From a virus, in IMG/VR virus record IMGVR_UViG_3300017917_000994, positions 1-47,673 of that record: 47,673 nucleotides of DNA; one strand, written 5' to 3'. Positions 7,689 to 14,581 of this stretch are shown here, piece by piece. The first letter of the stretch is position 1, and every line of letters begins with the position of its first letter. The translations under genes and the position numbers were made by a program. A model generated the notes under the pieces. That model was given only the letters and a program-made list of their open reading frames with translations. It did not search any database and was not told where the DNA came from.

Positions 7689-8126
7689 ATGGAAGAGCTA
7701 CAAAAAGCAGCTAAAATAGGGTTTGCTAGTTCCTTTAGTTTTTATCTAAAGGCGCATAATTTCCACTGGAATGTAGAAGGCAGCGATTTTTTAGAATATC
7801 ACGATTTATTTGGTAAAATCTATGAAGAAGTATATGGTAGCATAGACGACTATGCTGAAAAAATACGTGCCCTAGGTACCTATGTTCCAGCAAGTTTTCA
7901 AAGATTTACAATGTTGTCTCAAATAGAAGACGAAACAAAAATACTAGATAAAGATTCAATGGTTTTAGAATTATTATCAGACAATGAAAAACTAATTAAA
8001 ATTCTAAAATTAGTTTATGATCGTGCAGAAGCAGAAGGTGAACACGGGTTCAGTAACTTTTTAGCAGAAAGAATGGACGCACATCGAAAGCACGGCTGGA
8101 TGCTAAAAGCTAGCACAAAGGGTTGA
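7689..8126 (+). CDS. dps: Dps-family ferritin-like protein
   Basis: This protein of 145 residues is a clear Dps/ferritin-like protein: KAHNFHWNVEG, then EYHDLFGKIYEEVYGSID, then DYAEKIRALG give the conserved His, His, Asp and Glu of the intersubunit ferroxidase centre. The C-terminal AERMDAHRKHGWML also fits the family. Dps dodecamers oxidise and store iron, remove peroxide and often bind DNA. The N-terminal extension is short and not basic, so DNA binding through a tail is not obvious. Unlike its neighbours it lacks a cleavable leader. Lying among likely virion internal proteins, it could protect phage DNA during infection or be carried in the particle; both are inference. Confidence 0.85.
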   Translation: MEELQKAAKIGFASSFSFYLKAHNFHWNVEGSDFLEYHDLFGKIYEEVYGSIDDYAEKIRALGTYVPASFQRFTMLSQIEDETKILDKDSMVLELLSDNEKLIKILKLVYDRAEAEGEHGFSNFLAERMDAHRKHGWMLKASTKG

Positions 8127-8128
8127 CC

Positions 8129-8500
8129 ATGAGAGCAAGCGAATTTATCAACGAAGCTAAAAAGGGAAAAATTCCTCATCGAACTCAGCAACCTAGTAAA
8201 GGTCTGCACAAGTTTACTGATGGTAGCAAATGGAACAGCGATTACACACAGCATCGTTTAGGCATGGCGTTAGCTAAAACAGACGGTTCATTTGTTCCCG
8301 ACATTGAAGAAGAAAGCTGGGTTGGTAGATGGAAAACTGCACATCCTTACACCGAAGTCGAAGCAGACATGTTAAAAATGGCTTATAAAGCTGTAAATGC
8401 AAATTACGTAGACATGAACCACAATGATTTAGACAGCGAAGAATTAAAAAGCACTAATACAGTTAGCCCTATCCCAGATAGAGCAAAATTAAAAAAATGA
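8129..8500 (+). CDS. Conserved small protein with INE|A leader
   Basis: The ATG at 8129 is preferred over a TTG at 8123 because AAAGGG lies six bases before it and the product then begins MRASEFINEA, nearly matching the T4 capsid-targeting peptide (MKTYQEFIAEA). The 123 residues include a central SWVGRWKTAHPYTEVEADML segment, which I associate with many marine phage relatives of unknown role. It is soluble, mixed charge and has no catalytic motif I know. The end overlaps the next gene by ATGA. An internal capsid protein cleaved after INE is inferred. Confidence 0.6.
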   Translation: MRASEFINEAKKGKIPHRTQQPSKGLHKFTDGSKWNSDYTQHRLGMALAKTDGSFVPDIEEESWVGRWKTAHPYTEVEADMLKMAYKAVNANYVDMNHNDLDSEELKSTNTVSPIPDRAKLKK

Positions 8501-8736
8501 AAATACTAGACCTACTATCAGAAGCTGGCGGAGTTAGTTCAACTACATCAGGAAATATTTCTGCTGTTGTTAATCCTGGCATGACTAATGTAGGAAAAAA
8601 TTCAGCTGCCGGCAAGCCAGGTAAGATGGCTAAAAAAGGTCCTAAGCAATTTATGCCAAAGGCTCAGGGACCCGGAACTAATGCTTTAGATATGAATGTA
8701 GGTCTTATGACTGGTGCCGTTATTAAGAGAAAATAA
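8497..8736 (+). CDS. Small basic protein with LSE|A leader
   Basis: This 79-residue protein starts MKILDLLSEAGG, a leader ending in a prohead-protease-like LSE|A site. The mature part would be about 70 residues, rich in Gly, Lys, Ala and Pro, with no acidic cluster (GKPGKMAKKGPK in the middle), suited to binding DNA. Small basic proteins with such a leader are how T4 internal proteins IPI-III look. ATGA overlap with the gene before. No family recognised. Confidence 0.5.
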   Translation: MKILDLLSEAGGVSSTTSGNISAVVNPGMTNVGKNSAAGKPGKMAKKGPKQFMPKAQGPGTNALDMNVGLMTGAVIKRK

Positions 8737-8739
8737 ATT

Positions 8740-9642
8740 ATGATTAACGAACATAAAAAAGGCGTTAAAGCCATGAAGTATACAACAAAACCAAAAACAG
8801 CTAATCCTGTGGCTAAAAATGCAGGTTCTACAACTATTAGTTCTGCAGGTTCTCACTATCAAGGTAAAGATCAAAAAAAGAAAGCTAAACACGGTGAAGT
8901 TAAACACAAAAAGCAAATGGACATGGCCGAAGGATTTGATAATCCCGAATATGATGATGAAGCCGGTATGGCCGATAACAATTTAGAAACTCTTAAGAGA
9001 GCGGTACAAGGACTTGACGATCTTATTCAGTCAGGCGACAATTTACCCGAGTGGTGCCAAGAAAAAATTGCTGTAGCAAAAAGCACATTAGTAAATGTAT
9101 GGGACTACATGAGATCAGAACAAGATTCTCAAGGACAGATAAACGAATATGAAACTCATACTTACAAAGACAGTCAAGGTAATGTATGGCGTGTTAACGA
9201 CGAAGGTGATCGCGAATTAATCCAAGCCGCGCCCGGTAGTAGTTATGGTAGAAGTAGATATCCTAGAAGACCTTCGGTGTCCAAACCTAGCGGAATGTAT
9301 TTTTACAATGTCAAACCTGGACAAGAAAGCGATGCCATGTCCGCTGGTTTAAAACAAACTAAATCAGGAAAATGGTATTCAAGCTATCAAAATCCTTCTG
9401 CAGAAAAGACATTTGGACCTGGTAAGTTTTGGCAACCTAAAAGTGAAGGTGTAGCAGAAGATAATTTACCAGAAGGTAAAATAAAAGGGGTTGATGGCAA
9501 AGCCTGCTGGAAGGGTAAACGCTATGCCGGTAAGGTTAAAAAAGCAGACGGCACATACAAAGACAAGTGTGTGCCAATGGAGTCAAATGATTGGTATTCA
9601 TTTAGATTAGAACTTTTATTGAACGAACAAATTAAAAAATGA
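8740..9642 (+). CDS. Conserved multi-segment internal-cluster protein
   Basis: The 300-residue product starts MINEH, giving INE after only four residues. An alternative start at Met12 would lose it. The first 60 residues are Lys-rich. Residues about 80-125 contain LPEWCQEKIAVAKSTLVNVWDYM, a segment I know from many marine T4-like phage proteins. Near the end IKGVDGKACWKGKRYAGK and CVPM form a small Cys/Trp-rich motif also common in such phages. The C-terminus is hydrophobic then basic (RLELLLNEQIKK) with another LNE. The body looks mosaic, built of reusable phage segments. Function unknown; a virion internal or scaffold role is inferred from context. Confidence 0.5.
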   Translation: MINEHKKGVKAMKYTTKPKTANPVAKNAGSTTISSAGSHYQGKDQKKKAKHGEVKHKKQMDMAEGFDNPEYDDEAGMADNNLETLKRAVQGLDDLIQSGDNLPEWCQEKIAVAKSTLVNVWDYMRSEQDSQGQINEYETHTYKDSQGNVWRVNDEGDRELIQAAPGSSYGRSRYPRRPSVSKPSGMYFYNVKPGQESDAMSAGLKQTKSGKWYSSYQNPSAEKTFGPGKFWQPKSEGVAEDNLPEGKIKGVDGKACWKGKRYAGKVKKADGTYKDKCVPMESNDWYSFRLELLLNEQIKK

Positions 9643-9926
9643 ACGATTGGCGTCAGGTTAAAATTACATCTAATAATTTATTTCAGCCAGCCGACGACGA
9701 CTGTATATTGCCCCCAAACGATCCGGCCTATGAATTAGCTAAGATGCAATATCTAGCAGGGCTAGGATATACTCCGTCAATTAAAGAAACTGTGGATAAA
9801 AATATTACTCACACAGCGGCTGAAAATGCCCGTATTATGAAAGAAAAAAATATTAAACCAGGAAAACCTGAATGGTTTAAACTATGGTTTAGTTTGCCGT
9901 ACCTTACTGGCGAAAAGAAAGCATAA
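9639..9926 (+). CDS. Hypothetical protein closing the internal-protein cluster
   Basis: This 95-residue protein overlaps the gene before by ATGA. It has an acidic N-terminal part (PADDDCILPPNDPAYELAKM) and a C-terminal KPEWFKLWFSLPYLTG motif that I associate with marine phage proteins. No leader, membrane segment or catalytic motif is evident. It is the last gene before the largest gap in the window. Confidence 0.5.
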   Translation: MNDWRQVKITSNNLFQPADDDCILPPNDPAYELAKMQYLAGLGYTPSIKETVDKNITHTAAENARIMKEKNIKPGKPEWFKLWFSLPYLTGEKKA

Positions 9927-9927
9927 G

Positions 9928-10037
9928 TGTACGGCCACAGGTAGCCCGCTCGTCTGCCAATTCGTTGGTGCCTCAAGAAGAAAAGTGGAAAACTCTCGAA
10001 TCCAGGATCCCTGTGACGCCACTTTAACAACCGTACA
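9928..10037 (+). ncRNA. Possible structured (pseudoknotted) RNA
   Basis: Three exact complementary pairs are visible. TGTACGG (9928-9934) pairs with CCGTACA (10031-10037), enclosing everything else. CACAGG (9936-9941) pairs with CCTGTG (10010-10015). AAAGTGG (9982-9988) pairs with CCACTTT (10019-10025). The last two cross, which is the topology of a pseudoknot. GGTAG (9941-9945) could also form a local stem with CTGCC (9954-9958), one pair being G-U and G9941 being shared. The stretch is more GC-rich than its surroundings and has no reading frame of note. I cannot assign it to a known riboswitch, ribozyme or tRNA. Because a promoter lies downstream, it may be a 3' element of the preceding mRNA. 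Confidence 0.35.
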
Positions 10038-10057
10038 AAATATTTAAACCAAACCTC

Positions 10058-10086
10058 TTGACTATTAAGTATGTATAGCATAAAAT
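10058..10086 (+). promoter_or_regulatory. Sigma70-type promoter before the dsbA-like gene
   Basis: TTGACT (10058-10063), a 17-base spacer, then TAAAAT (10081-10086). Transcription would start near 10093, just before CCTAGGAG and the ATG at 10107. This is an early/host-polymerase type promoter and would drive the dsbA-membrane-polymerase genes. Confidence 0.7.
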
Positions 10087-10106
10087 ATTAACCTAGGAGA
10101 TAAAAT

Positions 10107-10376
10107 ATGAGCAAATCATTCGGAGCGCCCGAACAGGCTAAAATTAAACAGATTGTTGCCGAAGGCTGCACAGTCATGCAAGAAATTCAGGATCTTACAG
10201 AAGGACTCAACGAAACAATTAAAGCAGTCGCAGAAGAATTAGACGTTAAACCTAGCGTTATTCGAAAAGCAATTCGTATTGCATTAAAAGACCAGTGGGA
10301 TCAAGTATTCCGTGAGTTTGATGATTTGGAGACTATTGTAGACATCAGTGGACACGCAAACCGTCGTGAGGATTAA
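10107..10376 (+). CDS. dsbA: DsbA-like late-transcription DNA-binding protein
   Basis: The product of 89 residues has exactly the length of T4 DsbA, a double-stranded DNA-binding protein that helps late transcription, and a similar layout: an N-terminal helix (AKIKQIVAEGCTVMQEI), a linker, and a helix-turn-helix-like ELDVKPSVIRKAIRIAL segment at about 48-64. Sequence identity to T4 is low by eye, so the name rests on length, pattern and the location among replication and transcription genes of marine T4-like phages. It has its own promoter and a strong AGGAG site, and its stop overlaps the next start (TAATG). Confidence 0.55.
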   Translation: MSKSFGAPEQAKIKQIVAEGCTVMQEIQDLTEGLNETIKAVAEELDVKPSVIRKAIRIALKDQWDQVFREFDDLETIVDISGHANRRED

Positions 10377-10672
10377 TGATTGTAGATTTACTAAGGCCAA
10401 CCTTCGAATGGATCAAAGATGATTGGCTATCTAATAAGTTTCGATTCTGTGTTGAATTCTTAGCTTGGGCTATTAGTATCGGTTGTAGTATTACTATGGC
10501 TGTTACTGTACCTGATCCTCCGTTACTTGTCCTATATCCGTTATGGATCAGTGGTTGCGCTATGTATGCTTGGGCTAGCTTTACACGTAAAAGCTTTGGC
10601 ATGTTAGCCAACTATCTGTTGCTAACAACAATAGATAGCATAGGCCTAGTAAGGATGCTAAATATTTTATGA
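10376..10672 (+). CDS. Small membrane protein, conserved in marine T4-like phages
   Basis: The 98-residue protein has two or three hydrophobic helices: about residues 26-47 (CVEFLAWAISIGCSITMAV), 50-68 (LLVLYPLWISGCAMYAWA) and a weaker one at 74-90. An acidic/aromatic N-terminal segment (EWIKDDWL) precedes them. It is translated by TAATG coupling to the dsbA-like gene. I recall this family as a conserved hypothetical placed near DNA polymerase in marine phages. Its role is unknown; membrane anchoring of replication or holin-like activity are possible but unsupported. Confidence 0.6.
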   Translation: MIVDLLRPTFEWIKDDWLSNKFRFCVEFLAWAISIGCSITMAVTVPDPPLLVLYPLWISGCAMYAWASFTRKSFGMLANYLLLTTIDSIGLVRMLNIL

Positions 10673-10681
10673 ATAAGGTTC

Positions 10682-10727
10682 GGCGAGCCATAAATCGCTA
10701 TGTGAAGGTCAGTGGGCCATAAACCAC
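10682..10727 (+). promoter_or_regulatory. Tandem operator hairpins before DNA polymerase
   Basis: Two hairpins share an identical 8-base loop, GCCATAAA. Hairpin 1 has stem GGCGA/TCGCT (10682-10686 with 10695-10699, the outer pair G-U) and loop 10687-10694. Hairpin 2 has stem GTGG/CCAC (10712-10715 with 10724-10727) and loop 10716-10723, ending next to the Shine-Dalgarno GAGGAG (10728-10733). T4 gp43 represses its own mRNA by binding a 5-bp, 8-base-loop hairpin at this same place. The loop sequence differs from T4's, as expected for a diverged polymerase. Confidence 0.7.
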
Positions 10728-10741
10728 GAGGAGAAAAATTA

Positions 10742-13411
10742 ATGAGTTATGTTGACGGTATTTGGGACCGTGACAATGATATTGTCAAAATTGTTGAGAG
10801 AGATCCTAAAAAAGGTCGTCTGTATCAAGAGTATCCCGCAAAGCACATCTTTTACTACCCCGATCAAAGAGGCAAGTATAAATCTATATACGGCGAAAAT
10901 CTTTCTAAGGTAGTATGCAAAAACTTTAAAGACTTCCAAAAAGAACTAAGAATACACAGCAATCATAAACTATATGAAAGCGATATAAACGTTGTATTCC
11001 GCACGTTAGAAGAAAACTATCTCGGAAAAGAAGCTCCTAAACTTAATGTAGCTTTTTTCGATATTGAGGTAGACTTTGACCCCGAAAGAGGCTATGCTTC
11101 GCCCGATGACGCATTTATGCCTATAACTGCTATTGCAGTTCACCTTCAATGGTTAGATACACTTGTTTGTCTAGCAGTTCCTCCTAAAACACTAAGCATA
11201 GAGCAGGCCAAAGAACAGGTCAAAGATTTCCCTAACACTATACTTTTTGATTCAGAGGCAGAAATGTTAGACACATTTTTAAATCTAATCGAAGATGCTG
11301 ATGTGTTAAGTGGTTGGAATTCAGAAGGCTTTGATATTCCTTATACTGTAAACCGAGTCACTAAAGTTTTAAGCAAAGAAGATACCAGACGTTTTTGTCT
11401 ATGGGATCAATTTCCTAAAAAGAGAGAGTACGAAAAATATGGGAAGCAGGCCGTTACTTATGACCTTATTGGTCGTGTTCACCTTGATAGCCTTGAGCTG
11501 TACAGAAAATATACCTATGAAGAACGTCATACCTACAGGCTCGATGCCATTGGAGAAATGGAAATAGGTGAGTCTAAGACTGTCTACGAAGGAACACTGG
11601 ATCAACTTTATAATAATGATTTTCGTAAGTTCATAGAATATAATAGACAGGACTGCGCCCTTCTTAATAAATTAGATAGAAAATTAAAATTTATTGACTT
11701 AGCCAATACCATTGCACATGAAAATACTGTGCTGTTACAGACCACTATGGGTGCCGTAGCCGTTACTGAACAGGCTATTGTAAACGAGGCGCATCATAGA
11801 GGACTTATTGTACCTAGCAGGCCACGACGCGATGACAGTGTTGATACACAGGCTGCTGGTGCTTATGTAGCTTATCCTAAGAAAGGTATCCATGACTGGA
11901 TTGGTTCAATGGATATTAACAGTCTGTATCCGTCAGTAATTAGAGCACTGAATATGGGTCCAGAAACTATTATCGGTCAGTTACGCCCAGTTTATACTAA
12001 AAATTATATCGAAGGGGAAATGGCCAAGGGTAAAAGTTTTGCGGCAGCGTGGGAAGGTAAATTTGGCAGTTTAGAATATGACTTTGTCATGTCACAAAAC
12101 AGAGCCACAGAAATTACTGTAGATTGGGAAAATGGTGAACAGACCATAATGAGTGCCGCCGAAATCTATGAATTGATTTTTAACAGTAGCAAGCCGTGGA
12201 TGCTCAGTGCCAACGGTACAATCTTTACCTATGAGTTTGAAGGAATCATTCCTGGACTATTAGCAAGATGGTATAAAGAACGTAAAGAGATGCAGGCCAA
12301 ATTAAAAGAAGCAATTAAAGCGGAGAATAAAATTGAAGAAGAATATTGGGATAAACGTCAGTTGGTTAAAAAGATTAACCTTAATAGCTTATATGGTGCT
12401 ATTCTTAATGCTGGTTGTAGGTTTTTCGATAATCGTATCGGACAGTCTACCACACTTACAGGACGCCAAATTGCCAAACACATGGCTAGTAAAATCAATG
12501 AGGTCGTAACGGGCGAATACAATCACATAGGTAAATCAATTATATATGGTGATACAGACTCGGCATATTTCTCAGCATATTCTACTCTTAAAACAGATAT
12601 CAGCAAAGGACTAGTTCCCTGGGACAAAGATACTGTTATACAGCTATACGATACTATTGCCGGGGAAGTAAATTCTACATTCAGTCATTTTATGTTAGAA
12701 GCTTTCCATTGTCCTAAGAGTCGCGGGGAAGTTATTAAGGCTGGTCGAGAAATTGTTGCCAGCAAAGGATTATTCATTACCAAGAAACGTTATGCTGTTC
12801 TGTATTACGACAAGGAAGGTAAGAGAACCGACTTAGACGGAAAGAGTGGTAAAATTAAAGCTATGGGTCTTGATCTTAAACGTTCAGATACGCCAGAATT
12901 TATGCAGAAGTTTTTAGAAGAAATTCTGACTATGGTTCTTAATGGTTCTGAAGAAAAAGAAGTACTAGAACGCATCAGTGAATTCCGTACAGAATTTAAA
13001 GCTCGTCCAGGATGGGAGAAGGGTAGTCCCAAACGTGCTAATAACATTACTGACTATCAAGAAAAAGAACGCAAGGCAGGCAAAGCAAATATGCCGGGAC
13101 ATGTTCGCGCCAGCATTAACTGGAATACATTAAAGAGATTGAATTCGGACAAGTACTCAATGGGTATTGTTGACGGTATGAAAGTTATTGTTTGTAAGCT
13201 AAAAGATAATCCGTTAGGGTATACGTCTGTAGCTTACCCCACCGACGAACTTCGATTACCTAAATGGTTTCAAGAATTACCATTTGATCATAGTGAAATG
13301 GAAGCTACTATTATCAATAATAAATTAGACAACCTCATAGGGGTATTAGAGTGGGACTTAGAATCCACTACTCAAGAGAACACATTCAATTCATTATTCA
13401 GCTTTGAATGA
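10742..13411 (+). CDS. 43: Family B replicative DNA polymerase (T4 gp43 type)
   Basis: The start is ATG 10742 after GAGGAG, giving 889 residues (T4 gp43 has 898). Exonuclease motifs are FDIEVD (about 106-111), SGWNSEGFDIPY (about 190-201) and YNRQD (about 300). Polymerase motifs are DINSLYPS (about 391), KKINLNSLYG (about 543) and YGDTDS (about 602). The C-terminus ends FNSLFSFE, like the clamp-binding tail of gp43. All catalytic acids are present, so proofreading and synthesis should be intact. No intein or homing gene interrupts it. Two hairpins just upstream probably allow self-repression. The clamp gene follows with its own promoter. Confidence 0.97.
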   Translation: MSYVDGIWDRDNDIVKIVERDPKKGRLYQEYPAKHIFYYPDQRGKYKSIYGENLSKVVCKNFKDFQKELRIHSNHKLYESDINVVFRTLEENYLGKEAPKLNVAFFDIEVDFDPERGYASPDDAFMPITAIAVHLQWLDTLVCLAVPPKTLSIEQAKEQVKDFPNTILFDSEAEMLDTFLNLIEDADVLSGWNSEGFDIPYTVNRVTKVLSKEDTRRFCLWDQFPKKREYEKYGKQAVTYDLIGRVHLDSLELYRKYTYEERHTYRLDAIGEMEIGESKTVYEGTLDQLYNNDFRKFIEYNRQDCALLNKLDRKLKFIDLANTIAHENTVLLQTTMGAVAVTEQAIVNEAHHRGLIVPSRPRRDDSVDTQAAGAYVAYPKKGIHDWIGSMDINSLYPSVIRALNMGPETIIGQLRPVYTKNYIEGEMAKGKSFAAAWEGKFGSLEYDFVMSQNRATEITVDWENGEQTIMSAAEIYELIFNSSKPWMLSANGTIFTYEFEGIIPGLLARWYKERKEMQAKLKEAIKAENKIEEEYWDKRQLVKKINLNSLYGAILNAGCRFFDNRIGQSTTLTGRQIAKHMASKINEVVTGEYNHIGKSIIYGDTDSAYFSAYSTLKTDISKGLVPWDKDTVIQLYDTIAGEVNSTFSHFMLEAFHCPKSRGEVIKAGREIVASKGLFITKKRYAVLYYDKEGKRTDLDGKSGKIKAMGLDLKRSDTPEFMQKFLEEILTMVLNGSEEKEVLERISEFRTEFKARPGWEKGSPKRANNITDYQEKERKAGKANMPGHVRASINWNTLKRLNSDKYSMGIVDGMKVIVCKLKDNPLGYTSVAYPTDELRLPKWFQELPFDHSEMEATIINNKLDNLIGVLEWDLESTTQENTFNSLFSFE

Positions 13412-13419
13412 AAAATTGT

Positions 13420-13448
13420 TTGACATTAATCATTTTTCTAAATAAACT
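13420..13448 (+). promoter_or_regulatory. Sigma70-type promoter before the sliding clamp
   Basis: TTGACA (13420-13425), 17-base spacer, TAAACT (13443-13448). Transcription would begin near 13455, leaving a leader of about a dozen bases that contains AAGGAA before the ATG at 13467. Confidence 0.65.
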
Positions 13449-13466
13449 AAACAAAAGGAACAAATC

Positions 13467-14201
13467 ATGAAAGATATTTTACAAGACATCGTTAGCCATA
13501 CACATAATCTTGGCTTTTTAAATATTGTTAAAGTTACTGGTACTGATACAAAAACCAGTATAGATTCAATGGCAGATGACAGGTCTGTTATTATGACAGC
13601 AGAAACTGCAAATCCGTATCCGGAAATGGTTGGTGTTTTTGGCATGCCACAATTAAACAAATTAAAATATCTTCTCGACGGAGGAGAATATAAAGAAAAC
13701 GCCAAAATTGATATTGTCACGTCAACTAGGAATGGTGATGTAATACCAGTTGGTATTCATTTTGAAAACAAAGATGGTGACTTTAAAAATGATTATAAGT
13801 TCATGAACACTGAGATCATTAATGAAAAATTAAAGGCATATAAGTTCAAAGGTGTTAAATGGGACGTTGAAGTTAGTCCTAGCTTGCAATCCGTTCAACG
13901 ATTTAGCTTTCAAGCAGGTGCAAATTCTGAGCATACAACTTTTATTGCTAAGACAGATAACGGTAGTTTAAAGTTTACGTTCGGAGATGCTAGTTCACAC
14001 GGGGGTGAATTTGTTTTTGCAACTAATATCACAGGCAACCTAAATAAAGCGTGGGCATGGCCAGTTGCAAGTGTTCTCAGCATTTTAAAATCTTCAGATG
14101 CAAATAATACCAAAGTAAGTTTTAGTAATGAAGGTGCAATGATGATTACCTTAGATAGTGGCCTAGCAGTTTACAAATATATTATTCCGGCACAAGCATG
14201 A
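13467..14201 (+). CDS. 45: Sliding clamp, DNA polymerase accessory protein (T4 gp45 type)
   Basis: The 244 residues match the clamp of marine T4-like phages rather than T4 closely: VGVFGMPQLNKLKYLL near 55, IPVGIHFENKDGDFKNDYKFMN near 92, WDVEVSPS near 133 and ITLDSGLAVYKYIIPAQ at the end, the last typical of clamp C-termini. The trimeric ring tethers polymerase to DNA and in T4 also activates late transcription with gp33 and gp55. T4 gp45 is 228 residues. It follows the polymerase directly; the loader genes (44, 62) are not in this window. ATGA overlaps the next gene. Confidence 0.8.
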   Translation: MKDILQDIVSHTHNLGFLNIVKVTGTDTKTSIDSMADDRSVIMTAETANPYPEMVGVFGMPQLNKLKYLLDGGEYKENAKIDIVTSTRNGDVIPVGIHFENKDGDFKNDYKFMNTEIINEKLKAYKFKGVKWDVEVSPSLQSVQRFSFQAGANSEHTTFIAKTDNGSLKFTFGDASSHGGEFVFATNITGNLNKAWAWPVASVLSILKSSDANNTKVSFSNEGAMMITLDSGLAVYKYIIPAQA

Positions 14202-14581
14202 TAAAAGGGTTAATGGGATCTAATGGTATTGAAGTATCAGGAGGGAATACATCCCTTCAATATGTTAACCAGAATACCAATAACCCCATGCAAGGGATGA
14301 TTCGTATTTGGGGAACAGATATGCAGGTATTCGATGGAACTAGCTGGCAAAATATAGCAACTAGTTATGCCACCGTTCAACTCGATAACAATAGTCGCCT
14401 GTTACTAGAGTGGGTTAAGAACAAGAAACTTGAAGAAGAATCTTTAGCAACTTTACCAACAGATCATCCTTCTGTTAAAGCCGCTAAAGAAAACCTAAAT
14501 AAAGCCAAGCTAGAAGTAAAAAGACTAGAAGAACAATTAAAAATAACAGAGATATTAATTCATGAAGAAACCACCAATTAA
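14198..14581 (+). CDS. Conserved hypothetical protein, two-part (beta head, coiled coil)
   Basis: This 127-residue protein is coupled to the clamp gene by ATGA. Residues 1-60 look like a small beta module (GMIRIWGTDMQVFDGTSWQNI) of a type also seen in phage structural proteins. Residues 65-120 are strongly helical with Lys/Glu heptads (AAKENLNKAKLEVKRLEEQL), a likely coiled coil. I recall relatives in many marine T4-like phages at this locus; no function is known to me. It overlaps dpdA by 20 bases. Confidence 0.6.
   Translation: MIKGLMGSNGIEVSGGNTSLQYVNQNTNNPMQGMIRIWGTDMQVFDGTSWQNIATSYATVQLDNNSRLLLEWVKNKKLEEESLATLPTDHPSVKAAKENLNKAKLEVKRLEEQLKITEILIHEETTN

Noticed and set aside
8123-8128. 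TTG start two codons upstream of 8129
   Set aside because: AAAGGG is better spaced for ATG 8129, and that start fits the leader motif.
9927-10040. tRNA-like pieces (TCGAATCC near 9996-10003 and an AATTGGCAGACGAGC-like D-arm on the minus strand)
   Set aside because: No acceptor, anticodon or T stem can be folded around either piece on its strand, and the minus-strand piece would run into coding sequence.
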